From: Atrina japonica
Taxonomy: Eukaryota; Mollusca; Bivalvia; Pterioida; Pinnidae
Length of the DNA: 64,000 nt
Assembly: GCA_030159075.1 (NCBI GenBank)
Contig: BROG01000458.1
Coordinates: 540,913 to 604,912 of the forward strand
Direction of reading: 5' to 3'
The translations under genes were made by a program, and so were the position numbers. Positions within the stretch are counted from its first letter, which is position 1. Each line of letters opens with the position of its first letter. Below, one piece after another: positions 10,975 through 23,329 of the stretch. Under the pieces are notes generated by a model. That model was not told the DNA's origin. It searched no databases and was given only the letters and a program-made list of their open reading frames with translations.

Positions 10975-12125
10975 GCTGATAAAAGGGTCCTAAGGGTAAA
11001 TGAGGGGGGGAGGAATTGTTCTTCTTATATTTTCAGAAACTTGAACATAAGTGGATTTTAAAAAAATATGTAATATGAGAATGAGCACAGGTGAGAACAA
11101 CTCTTTTTGTTTCTGGTACAAAAATTCTATAAAACTAGAAATATTATATCAGACAAAATTCCTTGTTTTCTCGCATTTCATTAGTTATATCGTAAGTACC
11201 CTTTTCTCAGCGGTTGGGTCATATGTTATATCTATAATAACATGTAACCTATACAGATTTCTTGTGGTCTGTCTCTAATGTATATATTTGCACAGGTAAG
11301 TTCAATTACACAACAGTATTTTTTGTTAGGTCATGTTTATTATTTATGTGTATTACTGTTGGTCCAAAAACACAAAATGTATATAAAATATGCAAGTAAT
11401 ATGTCTAGACACCTTTGGTGGTCTATTTATAGATGCACATGTAAGCTGACACAGACCACAGTTTTGCTAGGTTATAACTGTTGAAAACACAGTACATATA
11501 TGTTTACAGCTCTAGCCAAAATTACAAGCACACCTGAAAGCTTTTTACATCAAATGTTGAAGTAAAGAACAGTTTGAAATCAAGGTATAGGGCCTATGCA
11601 AAATTTCACTGATCAAAAGCTGAATTTTACTTCAACAAAATTTTTGTCTTAAAATTTTATGGATTTCCGAGAACAAATGTTATATTCCGTAAAAAAATAT
11701 ATATTGTCAGGTGAGTAATATTTTTTATGGTTAATGTAAAATGTGATATGTAATTACACCTAATAATGTCTGTATAATATTACACCCTGTACTGTTCACA
11801 TGATTCACAGTTTGCAAGACATATTTATTATCAACATGTACATTGTACTGTTAGTCCATAAACATTATAATTGAGGCAGGGGCTAAGTAAAGGGTCTTTA
11901 TGACAATTTGGGGGGAACTTGTTATTTTTATGTTTTCAGAAACTTGAACATATATTGGACTTAAAAATATATTAGAATGAGCACAGGTAAGTGCAACTCT
12001 TTTTGTAAAAAATCTACAAAACAAATTATGTAGGATGAAACTCCTTCATTGGTTGCGTCATAAGGAACCTTTTCTCTGCCGCTGACTCAATATATATGTG
12101 GCATTGCTACTTATAGCAGCAACCA
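10975..12125. repeat. two-copy direct duplication, about 900 bp apart
   Basis: Segment 10975-11260 and segment 11880-12120 share TTTTCAGAAACTTGAACATA, AGAATGAGCACAGGT, CAACTCTTTTTGT and CCTTTTCTC in the same order. The copies are diverged and gapped. No coding content is recognised. Confidence 0.6.
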
Positions 12126-12606
12126 GACCATATATATATATATAAATATTAACTGCACAAACTTCTTTCACGCAATTACATGTGTTATTCCTTCTTCACT
12201 AAGAATATATGGGAAAATACTTTTTTTTCCTCATGATAAATATTTTGGTAATACATGTACCTGTAATATTTGTTGTGAATGAAAAAGTAAGTTATGAAAA
12301 TGAACTGTTATATGTTTAAATAATAAAAATGCTGACTTATTTATCAGTTATTTAGTTGTGTATGTTCATTATAAAAGAACTTAAAAATTGTCCTCCAAGA
12401 TTATAATTATCCAGTGGAACATGTTGTGGGAGACCACCAAACCAATTGTTTGAATAAATAAAACCTCTTATCAGGGACACTTTGTCCTGAGAGACCACCT
12501 GTCTTGAAACCACATTTCAGTGAAAGATAGGGTGGTCTCATCTTAAAAAAAAAAACCTGTACGGTATTTGTAAAACCTTTTCTTGAGGGACCACTAGCCT
12601 ATTTCT

Positions 12607-12790
12607 ACAGCTCATGTCCACATGTTGTGGTCAAGTGGTAGAGCATTAGACTCGCAAGCGGAAGGTCCCAGATTTGATTCCCAGAACCAGGTCATACCAA
12701 AGACTTTAAAGACAGTATTGACCGTTCTCTTGCCAACTCTGGCCATTGAAAGTTAAAGTCACAGATCTTTCAGATGAGACTTACTGTATA
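12607..12790 (+). mobile_element. SINE family C copy
   Basis: The tRNA-like head is GTGGTCAAGTGGTAGAGCAT, with box B-like AGATTTGATTCCC and then TACCAAAGACTTTAAAGAC. It shares the post-head body with 18495-18690 but not with families A or B. Confidence 0.65.
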
Positions 12791-13129
12791 CCTGGCACAT
12801 TTCGTTCTCGTTTCATTTTCGTTTTTAGGCTAGAGGGCGAATTTGAAATGAAAGCCAAATTTTCAAGCTTAATACTTAAAGCAGGATCATACAGGCCATC
12901 CATGACACTATGGTGATTTTGGGAGAATATGTTTTCTGTCATAAAAGGGCGAAAAAACCAGGGGCAAAAATTCCCAGGTATACAGACTCGGTATGCCTAT
13001 ATAAAACAAAACAAACTAGGAAGAACTTTTTTTGGTAAACTTAAACATACGTCTCCCTTTCACTTTATCCTGTCTACCTCTAAAATGGTCATAAACCAAA
13101 CCTATGTAAGAAATACTTGATCATACTAA

Positions 13130-13830
13130 GATGGATACCATGATGAAATGTGACACCAAAGAGCATAAGCCTGGGTCAAAGACGAAAAAGTTACAACCTG
13201 GACTAGGAAATATTCATAATTTGACCTTGAGGTCATGATGGTAGGTAACATTTCCTTATGGTTATACACCTGTACTGTGTACTGAAAAGTGTAAGCCTGG
13301 GTCAAAGACAACACAATAGTAGTGAAGTGGTCAAGATTTGCTGACCTCAAAGTCAAAGGTCAAGACAGTATGCCACATGTACATACTGCCTCATGGTGAC
13401 TTGAACAAGGCAAAACTATAATTTTTATCACCTCATGATGATACATCTATATATGAAAGGGTATAAGCTTGGGTCAAAAGACAAAAATGTTATAAACTGG
13501 ACAAGGAAATACATGTTGGCCCTAATATAAGTTTTGGTCATCATTTCACCTTCAGGTCAAAAGTGGGGGTCATGATTGTACAAGACATATCCTCTTATGG
13601 TTATACACCTACAACTAGGCTAAAATATCCCCCTCCAAAAAAATGATAAACCAGGATAGGAAATACTGTAGTTTTACTCATAATTTGACCTTGAGATCAA
13701 ACGTCAAGGTCAAATGGAGGTCAAATGATGGTACGTGACACACCGCCTCATAATAATACACCTTCATGCCAAGGGATATAAGCTTAGGTCAAAAGACAAA
13801 AAAGAGTTATGGCCAGGACAATCTTACCTG
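13130..13830. repeat. diverged tandem repeat with AGGTCA words
   Basis: About four units contain ATAAGCCTGGGTCAAAGAC, ACTAGGAAATA, TTTGACCTTGAGGTC and CTTATGGTTATACACCT. AGGTCA/TGACCT words recur. Units vary from roughly 130 to 200 bp. Confidence 0.65.
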
Positions 13831-14049
13831 AGAAAAACTACTACAAAAACAATGTGTCTCTCTTTTACGAAGATTGTCTGCAATACCAATGTAAAACGTC
13901 TTTCATCCTACTTTTCCTCGGAGTTTTTGTCTTTTAAACGTACAGGTATATGCATTAATTTTTCTAATCTCGAAGATATATACACTGGCGGATTTAGATG
14001 GGATCGCACGCCCCCCGCCCCAAAAATTGCTTTTTTAAATAGAAAATAG

Positions 14050-15590
14050 TAAATAAAGTTTTAGTGCCTGAAAGCAATAAAAATTGCCTCTCAGATATTT
14101 TAAAATAAAAACAAATTCTAGTCTGAATCCAGAAAAAGGCTTCCCAGATCTTTTAAAACTCAAAATTTCTCTGGATCCCACTGGAATTGCTCTTGTAACA
14201 TTTTTGTTCGTTGAAACTCAGTTTTTTTATGAATAATTGGTCTGTCAATTTAATGCATTATTGGGATAAAAACGAGTCGTAATGTGAAAATTAACTTTCT
14301 GTGCATTTCTGGAAAAATGCCCTGGACCACGAGGCAAACGAAGTCCTATAACATAGGACATCAGGTGGCGATATTTACATTTTCTGTTATTCTATTTTCT
14401 TTTTCATTTATTTTCTTATATACTATTTTTATCTGATATTTTTACTATCAAACAGTTGTATTACATGAAATAATGAAAATACAATGTGAATGACTAGTGG
14501 AAAGGGTAGTTTTGTGTCTGGAAGCTAGAAAATACCTCATGGGCTTCCAATTAATTGGATTATTCAAAATTTTATCTCAGGAGCTTACTCCCAAGCCCCC
14601 CTGGTCACCACGAAATTCCACCGGTTCAATTTCAGGTTAAATCAATCTATCAATGAAAAATATTTAAGGATAAAGAGGTCATAATTCAATGTCTGGAGGC
14701 TATTACTAATTAGGTAGAAATTCTGTCCCAATTTTAGCCTTCTTTTTTTGCTCAATCAACTTTCTTTTGAAAAGGATAATGAGTGTGATTTATCAGCGGA
14801 ATCCAGGCGTATTTTCCGTCTGTGAGCAGTCAACAGACTTCCAAAATTCAAGTGCTTTCTGAAAGATGTTTAAAACCCGACCCCATTAAGTCCAACACTT
14901 AGTATTATGTTTAGTGACCAGAAAAGGCTTCAGGCGGAAGCACAGCGAAAAAAAATACGTGTAAAACCTTTGATTTTTAATAAAAACCTGGAAAATTAAT
15001 TACAAATTTCCAGAAATATTCTGTCGACATATTTTCGACCCCTCAAAGCATGGGAACTTCTAATTAGATCGTGTTTGGAAAGTTTCCAAATTCATGATTT
15101 TTTTTAATAACTACGTTTCCCTAAAGTCTCAAATGAATTATTGCTTCAAAATTTATCCCACAATTTGTAAAACAAAACATGTTCAATAAGGCTTGTATTA
15201 TAACAGTCTAGAATAATTCTGTTACCCTCAACCACACCCCTGAAAAAAAAACCTCAATCCGCATCCTAGGGCACTGTGAAGATCAAAATTACGCCCCTAT
15301 AACCTAAAATTCTGCATCCGCCTGTGATATCTTAAAAGCATAACACGTTTAATTGCAGACTTTAATTAAGGACACACACACGCATTTAATGATTTGCTGC
15401 AGAGTATATATAGATAATCTATACACGTAACTTATAAATGACGATGCTGATGTCAACAGTGACTTGTACCGGTCATAGTACGATATTCACAGGATAAGGT
15501 CGTGTTACCCACATCCGCGTATCATGCTCTTACAGATCAACATACACGTGGTTACATCACAAGGCAATTATGTATAGTATATATACAATT
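14050..15590. other. intergenic, nothing recognised
   Basis: AT-rich sequence with stops in all frames. I see no exon-like stretch with splice borders, no RNA gene and no clear repeat structure. Confidence 0.4.
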
Positions 15591-15599
15591 ATAAAAATC

Positions 15600-15746
15600 G
15601 TTTTACGGAGCCGTAAAAGTGACATGAAAAAAAAATGTCTCTGGGCCGACCAACCACTGACCTTTCAGATCCCGCTCTTTACTATCTCGGGGACCCCGAG
15701 ATAATTTTCTTTCATAATGTCACTTTTACTTTTACAACTCCGTGGA
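15600..15746. mobile_element. inverted-terminal-repeat element, about 147 bp
   Basis: The outer arms are GGAGCCGTAAAAGTGACAT and its partner ATGTCACTTTTAC..AACTCC. An inner 19-bp palindrome, ATCTCGGGGACCCCGAGAT, lies at 15684-15702. This looks like a small non-autonomous DNA element. Confidence 0.6.
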
Positions 15747-16750
15747 AATTTGGTTTTATTTAAAAACATGACTGTAAAATGTAAAATACATATAAATAAC
15801 TAATCTATTCTCCATACATAACCAAGTATGCGGCAAATACAGGAGCGCCGCTGTCAACCATATCAATTGTTGAAGGTGATCCATGAAACAAAAGGAGCGA
15901 CGTTGAGACATCCTCTTCCATTTCATTTTTTTAAATTCCAAAAGTCGCCCTGCTTAAAAGTACACAGTATATGTTTATACAATTAGTCCTTAACGTAAAT
16001 GCATTGTGCATATTTTATCTTAACCGAGTTCTGGTGTTTAATTCATTTTTAGTAATTTTTATTATAAAGAAGATCAAAATATTTTCAATAATTTTAGTGA
16101 CGTATAGATGACAATATTTGTACTTCTTTTAATGATATATAACTATGACAACTATTATTATTATTATTATATATCATGACAATAACCTAGTATATATTTG
16201 TAGCCTACAATTATTATTTTTTCTTCCTCACACGGTGAGTGTGGTTATTATATCAGATACATAATGTATACCTGGACATATTTGCTGCTGTTTAATTTTC
16301 GCTATTTTCGCCCTTAGTTGTGAGGGTGAATTTAAAACGAAGGCATAAGTTATAAGCTTAATAACTAAAGCACTGAGACTCATGCCATCCGTAAGACTGT
16401 GGGGCGAATTTAAGACGGGGTGAATAATTTTAAGTTTTCTGTAGAAAAGGGCAGTAGACATATATTGTATTAAATAAAAGACATATATCGGCGAAAACTG
16501 TTTAAGTATGTGTACCTATTTTGTTTACTCTAAATATACTTTGACATTTCAAACTGATCATGTATCCATTTCATATCCTATTCAATGATTTATATAATAA
16601 TACCTGTATGTGAAGTTTATTATTTGTGTATTTATTTATATATTTTCGTTATGTAAATAAATATGTATCTCTTTGGCAGAGAGAGAGAGAGATGCATTTG
16701 TAATGTATACAAACTGCATTATTACGTCTCGTAATTATAATTATTTGTTG

Positions 16751-17018
16751 GCGTTTCTGGGGGTTAATTTATCAATACAAAATTTAGAACATTCTTAGCA
16801 TGCCTAATATTATACATGTATTTAAAAAATGGACTATGTAATATTGTTGCATCAGTTATTATATAGGATCGTTCCATTACGTAAGCGTTTCTGGGGGTTA
16901 ATTTATCAATACAAAATTTAGAACATTCTTCGCATGCCTAATATTATACATGTATTTAAAAAATGGACTATGTAATATTGTTGCATCAGTTATTATATAG
17001 GATCGTTCCATTACGTAA
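16751..17018. repeat. two-unit tandem duplication, 134 bp each
   Basis: The unit 16751-16884 is repeated at 16885-17018 with one visible difference (CTTAGCATG versus CTTCGCATG). The junction falls at GTAA|GCGTTTCTGG. This is a recent duplication. Confidence 0.9.
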
Positions 17019-17299
17019 TTTCTAATGCATGTGCTTATATAGCAGTAGATTATAGCTATAGTTCCGTTAACATGTGTCCCACATTTCCGAACTCATTCAC
17101 CCCATAAAACACATTGGATTGATTTACAGAAGAGTACTTTATTTTTAGGGGTTGGTGGATTAAAAAACATCCGTGTGGCGTGATTTACACAACGTCTCTA
17201 CGCCTGCCCATCATACTAATGATTAATTATTGAAACTACAGTTAATATAATTTGTACTAGAATAGTTCTAATTAGTTTACCGACCGTATGCGTCTATTG

Positions 17300-17445
17300 A
17301 TATTTCATGTCCTCCATGGCACTTGATCCACCCTCTTAATTTCAGGAGGTCCGTGTTTGTCCATTTTTTACCAGATTTGTACCTATATCCTGGACATCCT
17401 AGTGATTTTTACCTTGGTATCTGAGACTTTTTATATTGTAAAGTT
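17300..17445 (+). mobile_element. solo 3' end of a retroelement
   Basis: It matches the 3' end at 41.65-41.78 kb: CTCCATGGCACTTGATCCA, AGGTCCGTGTTTGTCC, CCTGGACATCCTA and TTGGTATCTGAGA. No coding part precedes it. Confidence 0.65.
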
Positions 17446-17570
17446 TGAGTTTACAACCACCCATTAAATCTTAAATTTCACTGTTCATATCCACGCCGAT
17501 GATTGAACATATACAACGTGAAAGCAGAGAAATATGTAACACAAATTATGTATTATCTCTGAAGTTTCAA

Positions 17571-17629
17571 TTTTATGATCTCTTAGGTTCACCGAGTACA
17601 GTACTCGGTGAATCTAAGAGATCATAAAA
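17571..17629. repeat. near-perfect 59-bp hairpin
   Basis: Two 29-nt arms flank a single A at 17600. The left arm starts TTTTATGATCTCTTAGG and ends CACCGAGTAC. The right arm is its reverse complement apart from one position, which would be a G:U pair in RNA. No element termini were recognised around it. Confidence 0.9.
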
Positions 17630-18494
17630 TTTTGTTAAATTATTCAAATTCCTATACTATGAACCATACCTTCCATATGGAATTATCGGAATAAGATAGA
17701 AAAAATCGGATGTTGATCATTGTCACATAATGCACCATTCATCGCTATTTTGGAAATTTTACGGCTAAAATTAGATCTTATTGATGGCTGATACAGAAAA
17801 TGCCGAGTCAGCAAATAGACTTACATATTATTGCATGAGGGTATTTATAGTAACTACACGTGAGTGCTTTTCATGTATAAATACGAAATTTACAAGTATT
17901 CTTCTTCTTTCATCTATTCCATAGAAGAGCGACTGTATTACAAGCAAAACAAAAGTGTAACATAATTTCTTGTATGTGTTAAAACAGTAAACTTTAAGGT
18001 GAGTTTTTTGTAGTTTAAATTTTGTTTTTTCTTTCATAGGAGGTCGAAACTGTTTCAATAAATTAATATCTAGTATATACATGTGTCTGTTTATTTTTTA
18101 TCCTATATAATATGTGTAATAATAGGCTTTTGTAGAAAATAAATCATCTGACTCGACAAAATTTGCCAGCCCCCCATTCAAATGGTCTTCCCCTAAGATG
18201 ATTGATAACCTCATTTCGAGTACGTCATGTCAGATATGTGTTCACAACGAAAGACGATTTTTATTGAAGTTCAGGAAATTGTATTTATGATTTTTATTTG
18301 AAAATGATAATACAGAAATATTGTATTGTTTCAAAATCAGATCTACATCCTGCACAAGGGTGAAATATATCGATTTTAAAGTTTCTTTGAGAGTTACTTA
18401 TTATGTAGCTATTATATTATGTTCTCACCTTTTGATTTACCAGGGGTTTTACCAAAACGTGGGAACATGGTAATTAGGCAAGGAACACGTTTAC

Positions 18495-18690
18495 CGTGGT
18501 CTTGTGTTAGAGCGTTCGACTTGCACGTAGAAGGTACCAGGTTCGACCCTGGTACCGGATCATTCCAAAGACTTTTAAAAATGGTAGCAACCGTTTCTTT
18601 TCCAATGAAGTGAAAGTAGGTTTAATTAATTTACACCAGCGATTAGTCTGTCTTTTAAACAGAGGTGTTTTTACCTGGAGTCCAGTAAGA
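18495..18690 (+). mobile_element. SINE family C copy
   Basis: The tRNA-like head holds TGTTAGAGCGTTCGACTTGC and a strong box B stem GGTACCAGGTTCGACCCTGG. CATTCCAAAGACTTTTAAAA follows, as in the copy at 12607. It is a SINE head rather than a tRNA gene because the 5' half does not fold into a full acceptor and D arm. Confidence 0.65.
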
Positions 18691-18844
18691 TGTGAAGAAC
18701 TATGATCTAATATGTTGGACCGCATATCTACTTTGACATTTCATTCCCTCTGAAAATATTGTACATTTTTTTCAAAAGCTGGGTTAAGGTAAGATTTGGT
18801 AACATATGGTGGGTCATCTTTCACCACATACTGGAAACTTTTTG

Positions 18845-18962
18845 GTGGCGGACTAATGGGGTGTCGGACTAACGGGGCGTTGGACTAATGGGGTGGGCGC
18901 CTGACTTATGAGGTGTCGAACTAATGGGGCGTCGGACTAATGGGGTGTCGAAATATCGGGGC
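18845..18962. repeat. short tandem repeat, about 16-18 bp unit
   Basis: Six variants of GTCGGACTAATGGGGT follow one another, including one with CTGACTTATGAGGTGTC. No function was recognised. Confidence 0.75.
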
Positions 18963-20810
18963 TGCTCCATACGGGCTAACTCGAAAGTTCCCTATTATGT
19001 TTGCACATTTTTGACGTCAACTTTTGAGTACTGTATTATGGCCGCCAGATACTGTAGGTAAATTTCTTAGTTCGTTCAGGTTAAATTATTTTTGGTATTA
19101 AAATGCCCTTCAGATGTATTTTTGTATGTTGCTTGCGGTGCCATTTGTGTCACTCCATCACATACTTAGTAGGTCCTACTGGTCATAACGATCATTTATT
19201 AATCGACGGATCTTCATAACGGTCAAAATATCATACGCTGGCCGGAGAAACACATTGTTGGACTCGAATAAGGTAGGTACCGGTATTAATGGTTGAAATT
19301 ATTTATATTGTTTCTGCTTTTTAATTAAAAAAAAATTATTAATATACATTCGAAATTATCTTTGCAGAAAAATATTAAAGTGATAAGCAGAAATATATAG
19401 ATCTGATTTAATTCATAAACATTTAGGCAGACAGAAATCGCTTCAAACTCCGGTTTCATGTTGACAAAATTCGAAAATTTAAAGAATCCCGACGAGATAT
19501 GCACTTCTATTGCTTGATATCAATTCTCGAGTGTATGCAATTTTGTTTTTATCTATTTTAGGTAATTCGTCGGGATTCAGGGTTTAGACCCTTTGATGAC
19601 ATTTACTTCACACTATCTCTCTTCTCATGAAAAGTCTTTTCTCTCTACTCTCTCTCACCCTCTCCAACCCTATCGAAAAGTGTCTCGCGGATCTATCTCA
19701 CAGTAATAGAGAGAGAGAGAGAGAGAGAGAGAGCCCTCATATTTGTTTCTGTTTTGTTTAGTTCAAATTCAACAGAAGGTGGGGCCGTATGAAATGTATG
19801 ACCATGAGATTTCGTTCTCAGTCTAACACTTTAGTTTTTAATTTGTGATCAGAAATTGGTGAACATTTTAGGATAATTCATTGTGATTAATCTGTATGTA
19901 ATTTTCAATAATTTGTAATAATTCAAATGTCAATTGTATAATTGCTATCTGCTATTAGATAATTATGTTATAGCTTTTCTTAGGTGCCGCCTGTCGCCTA
20001 CAGTTCAAGTTCATTTTATTCCGTAAGCCATTGTCACCTACAGACAGGTACGTGATATCGGTCTGAGTAAGTGCAACAACTATTCGTTTAATCGAAAGGA
20101 TCAAGAACAATTAAGATATTAACAGACACTTAAGGACAAATGTGACAGTTCCCCAAGGACATTTCATTGTGTTATGTATACTTTGTAAATTCGTATTTTA
20201 AACAGATTTTTAGAATTGTACACGGAATAGATGGGTGTGATTTAGGAAAGTCCTGAATCCACCTAACCGTTTAGCAAAAATAAAAGTTTAGAACGTTTAT
20301 ACGATAAATTACTTCATTACTCACACGAATTATCAAAATTAACAACGGTGATACAAGTATACAAATAGACAAAATCCTAGATTCTTTCCCCAGATCACTG
20401 ATCTCGTGACGTAATTATATCCGACCTGCAACAAATCGTGATCCACTATGAAACCGTAACGGCTTTCAATAACATGTGTGCATTTACTTCCTTTATAATC
20501 GTGACTTTAAAATTCCTCTGCTATTGATGAGTTATTGGTTTAAAACTGCGATTTTCTAACGTTAAATGAAAAATTTAAAAATGAGTACGTACTGACTACT
20601 TTTAAAAATTTTCAATCTAAAAGTTAACAAATAATGATAAAATAGTTCTAATGCATGGACACGGCAATTGATATCCTGCTCCAATTTGGTTTATTAGTGA
20701 TCTACGCTGCACTTACCGACATTGAAGTTACATTATAGTAGCGGTCAGATTTTAATGACAGACGAGAGAACTTGTCAATAATATCCGGGTCTGGGTAGGG
20801 ACCATCGACC
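18963..20810. other. intergenic, mostly unrecognised; GA microsatellite
   Basis: A (GA) run lies at about 19706-19732, preceded by a CT-rich stretch near 19610-19670. The rest shows no supported exon, RNA gene or repeat. Confidence 0.4.
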
Positions 20811-20814
20811 TTCC

Positions 20815-20950
20815 GCAATTAAGATGGCAAACTTTCTCACAAAATAACCTTAGGTTTAAACCGTGCTCGAACTTGGGCTGACAAGAGGCGGGAGACTTCA
20901 TGGCCGATTAAGCGGGATGCTCTAACCAGTCGGCCACGGGGATCTCGTTC
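20815..20950 (-). mobile_element. SINE family B fragment
   Basis: On the minus strand it runs CCGTGGCCGACTGGTTAGAGC, then the box B region and the GAGAAAGTTTGCCAT body start. It is truncated on its 3' side. Confidence 0.7.
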
Positions 20951-21221
20951 AAGTTTGAATGTGGTAACGGTTCTGCTCATCTGTGTACATTTCTGTTTAG
21001 AAGATGTCGGATAATTGTCATCGCTATTCGATTCCAGTTGGAAAATTCGCCTTTTTTACTGGTGTATTTTGTTTCATTCACTTAGCCTGTGTGATTCTAT
21101 ATTACCAGGATACAAATCTATAGTCATATATGCTTATTTCTGTTTATGATTTGTTCGCAGGTAAGTATAGACCTATATATACATATCTGAACATTTCAAC
21201 AACAGTTATTTAGCAAGGTCA

Positions 21222-21582
21222 TTCCAAGTTTCTTTTATGTTAAGCTTCCACCTTAAAACCAGAATCCTATCTTTTTATCAGAAAAAAAACATGACATTTT
21301 TATGAGAACAATTTCAATTCTATGCACATATTTTCGTAATGTGTTAACAAAAGAATAACAAAATTCAACTTATTAGAAAACATATCTTTGGCATATACTA
21401 ATAAACAACCTGTGAAATGTTAGTTTTCACAATACATGCTCGTTTATCTGTTGAGTCTGTTCATTTTAGGGCTAAGTTCAAATCCCCTAGATGTTTTTCT
21501 TCTGTTGTTATCTGAAAACCTATCTGTCAGCGGACACTAAAAAGAGAGAAAAAAAAACTTGGAATGGTCTTACTGTGTATTA
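21222..21582. mobile_element. foldback element (family M7)
   Basis: The left end is AAGGTCATTCCAAGTTTC and the right end AAACTTGGAATGGTCTT, its complement. The interior shares TGAAATGTTAGTTTTCA and TCTGTTCATTTTAGGGCTA with the copy at 28686-29058. Confidence 0.75.
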
Positions 21583-21756
21583 TAACATGTTTGTGCGAAA
21601 AATGAAATTTTCACCTTATACCTGATGACCCCACACTGAGCTTACCCTCCTCATGTCAGTGATGTATAGCATGGGATGATAAAATGACGTAATTTGTGTA
21701 ACTTGTTTGTACGGTAGTTTCGATTTGCGGAGTACAGGTTAACCTCCCATTTGCCA

Positions 21757-21925
21757 CAGTTGGTATCTTGTATTGGACAAATTGGATAGAAAAAAAAAAC
21801 AATTTTCATTACAATTAGTATCTTGTATTGGACAAATTGGATGAAAAACCACTTTTCATTAGAATATGAAAAACAAAATCATTACAGTTAGTATCTTGTA
21901 TTGGACAAATTGGATGAAAAAACAC
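21757..21925. repeat. three-unit tandem repeat, 58-71 bp
   Basis: The phrase TATCTTGTATTGGACAAATT followed by GGAT and an A-rich run occurs three times, starting near 21764, 21819 and 21890. Confidence 0.8.
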
Positions 21926-22309
21926 TTTTTATGTTTGCTTTAAGAATTAAACTGCCTCATGAACCCTGTATAACTTATAAAACACGTAAAAAAATGGCAT
22001 ATGAGGTAAATAGATTATATCTAGGTCTATAAGGAATATTTTTATTAGACAATGAAACATACGTCTTTACACGGTACCAGCTATAAAGAGGAGACACTCA
22101 GCTAATGGGGGATAAAGTCAGTAATCTGCTAGGATGTCTTATAAAACATTAACATGTCCGCGTCAAATTGAAAGGGTTCTTATTTGACATCCTAGAAAGT
22201 GTACAGGTCTACCAAGATAAAGTGGCACATCCGGGTTAGGTCAAAAACCAAAACAATACGTTCTACCTTATAAAAATATGTTGTACAGGTAAAACGTATT
22301 GCCTTCCAC

Positions 22310-23135
22310 GGGGTGGGGCGTGGGGACGGGAGGCTGTGGCCGGGGGTGTTGGGAATGCTAGGAGTGAGATATGCGTGGGGGGGGGGGGCGGGGTGGGGGG
22401 GGGTGTGGGGGGGGGGGGGAGACTCCCATGGGTGGAGGCTGTATTTGGAGGGTTATGTAGGTTAGGGTGTTGGTGTGGTTTTGTGGTGGGTTTGGTGGTT
22501 GGGTTTCGGTGAAGTGTGGGGGGTGTGGGATCGTATGGGGGTGGTTTCTTTTGGGTGGGTAGGGAGTTGTGGTGGGTTGGGGGTTGGTGGGTGGGGTGTG
22601 GGATTAGGGGGGGGGGTAGGGTGGTTGGGGGAGGCGTTGTGTGGTGTTTTTGTGGGGTGATTGGTGTTGTGGGGGCGTGTTTTGGGGGGGGGGTTTGGTT
22701 GGGGGGTTGGTTGGGGAGTTGTTTTGGGGGTGGGTTGGGAGGAGAGGGGGTTGTTGGGGTTGGGGGGGTTTGATGTTGGTGTGGGGTTGGTGTTGTGGTG
22801 GTGTTTGGTTTTTGTTTATGGGGGGGGGTAGGGGTTGGTTGGTTGGTGGTGGGTTGTTTGTTGTTTTGTGGTTGAGAGTGTGTTGGGTGGTTGTTGGGGT
22901 GGCGGTGATTCTTGGTTTTTGTGATTTGGTTGGTGTGTGGGGGGGGTGGTGGGGTGGAGGTTTTTGTTTGGGGTTTTTTGGGTGTTTTTGTTTTGTTTGG
23001 GGTGGGGGGGGGGTTGGTGTGGTTGTTGTGGCTTATGGGGGGGGGGTGTTAGGGTTGGTTGGGGGTTGTAGTTTAGTGGTGGTGTTGTTGGTTGGGGTTG
23101 GTGGGGGGGTTGGTTGGTGGTTGTGGTGTGTAGTT
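22310..23135. repeat. G/T-only low-complexity block
   Basis: About 825 bp of plus-strand sequence consist almost entirely of G and T, with many GGG to G(10) runs and almost no C or A. The boundaries are sharp. Open frames inside it arise only because stop codons need A. It is either a G-quadruplex-prone low-complexity tract or a poorly resolved assembly segment. Confidence 0.85.
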
Positions 23136-23265
23136 CTTTAGGTATTACTACTTTTGTGACTGTCGCAGTATCAGACGTGTTATAATATAAAAAGACAAAC
23201 ACCAAACTGTTAGGTTCTATTGGCCTTTATTCAGATCCTGTGGTTGGAATCACTATATATAAATC

Positions 23266-23270
<5 letters not shown>

Positions 23271-23318
<48 letters not shown>
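23271..23318. repeat. (TG)n microsatellite
   Basis: An uninterrupted TG dinucleotide run shortly after the G/T-rich block. Confidence 0.95.
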
Positions 23319-23329
23319 TTTAGTAATTT

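Noticed and set aside
18845..18962. Telomere-like or regulatory G-rich repeat
   Set aside because: The unit (GTCGGACTAATGGGGT) is not TTAGGG-like and shows no link to a gene. It is recorded only as a short tandem repeat.
22475..23205. Open frames in the G/T-only block, including a 166-codon one rich in G, V, W and F
   Set aside because: Without A on the plus strand almost no stop codon can occur. The composition is that of the tract, not of a protein family.
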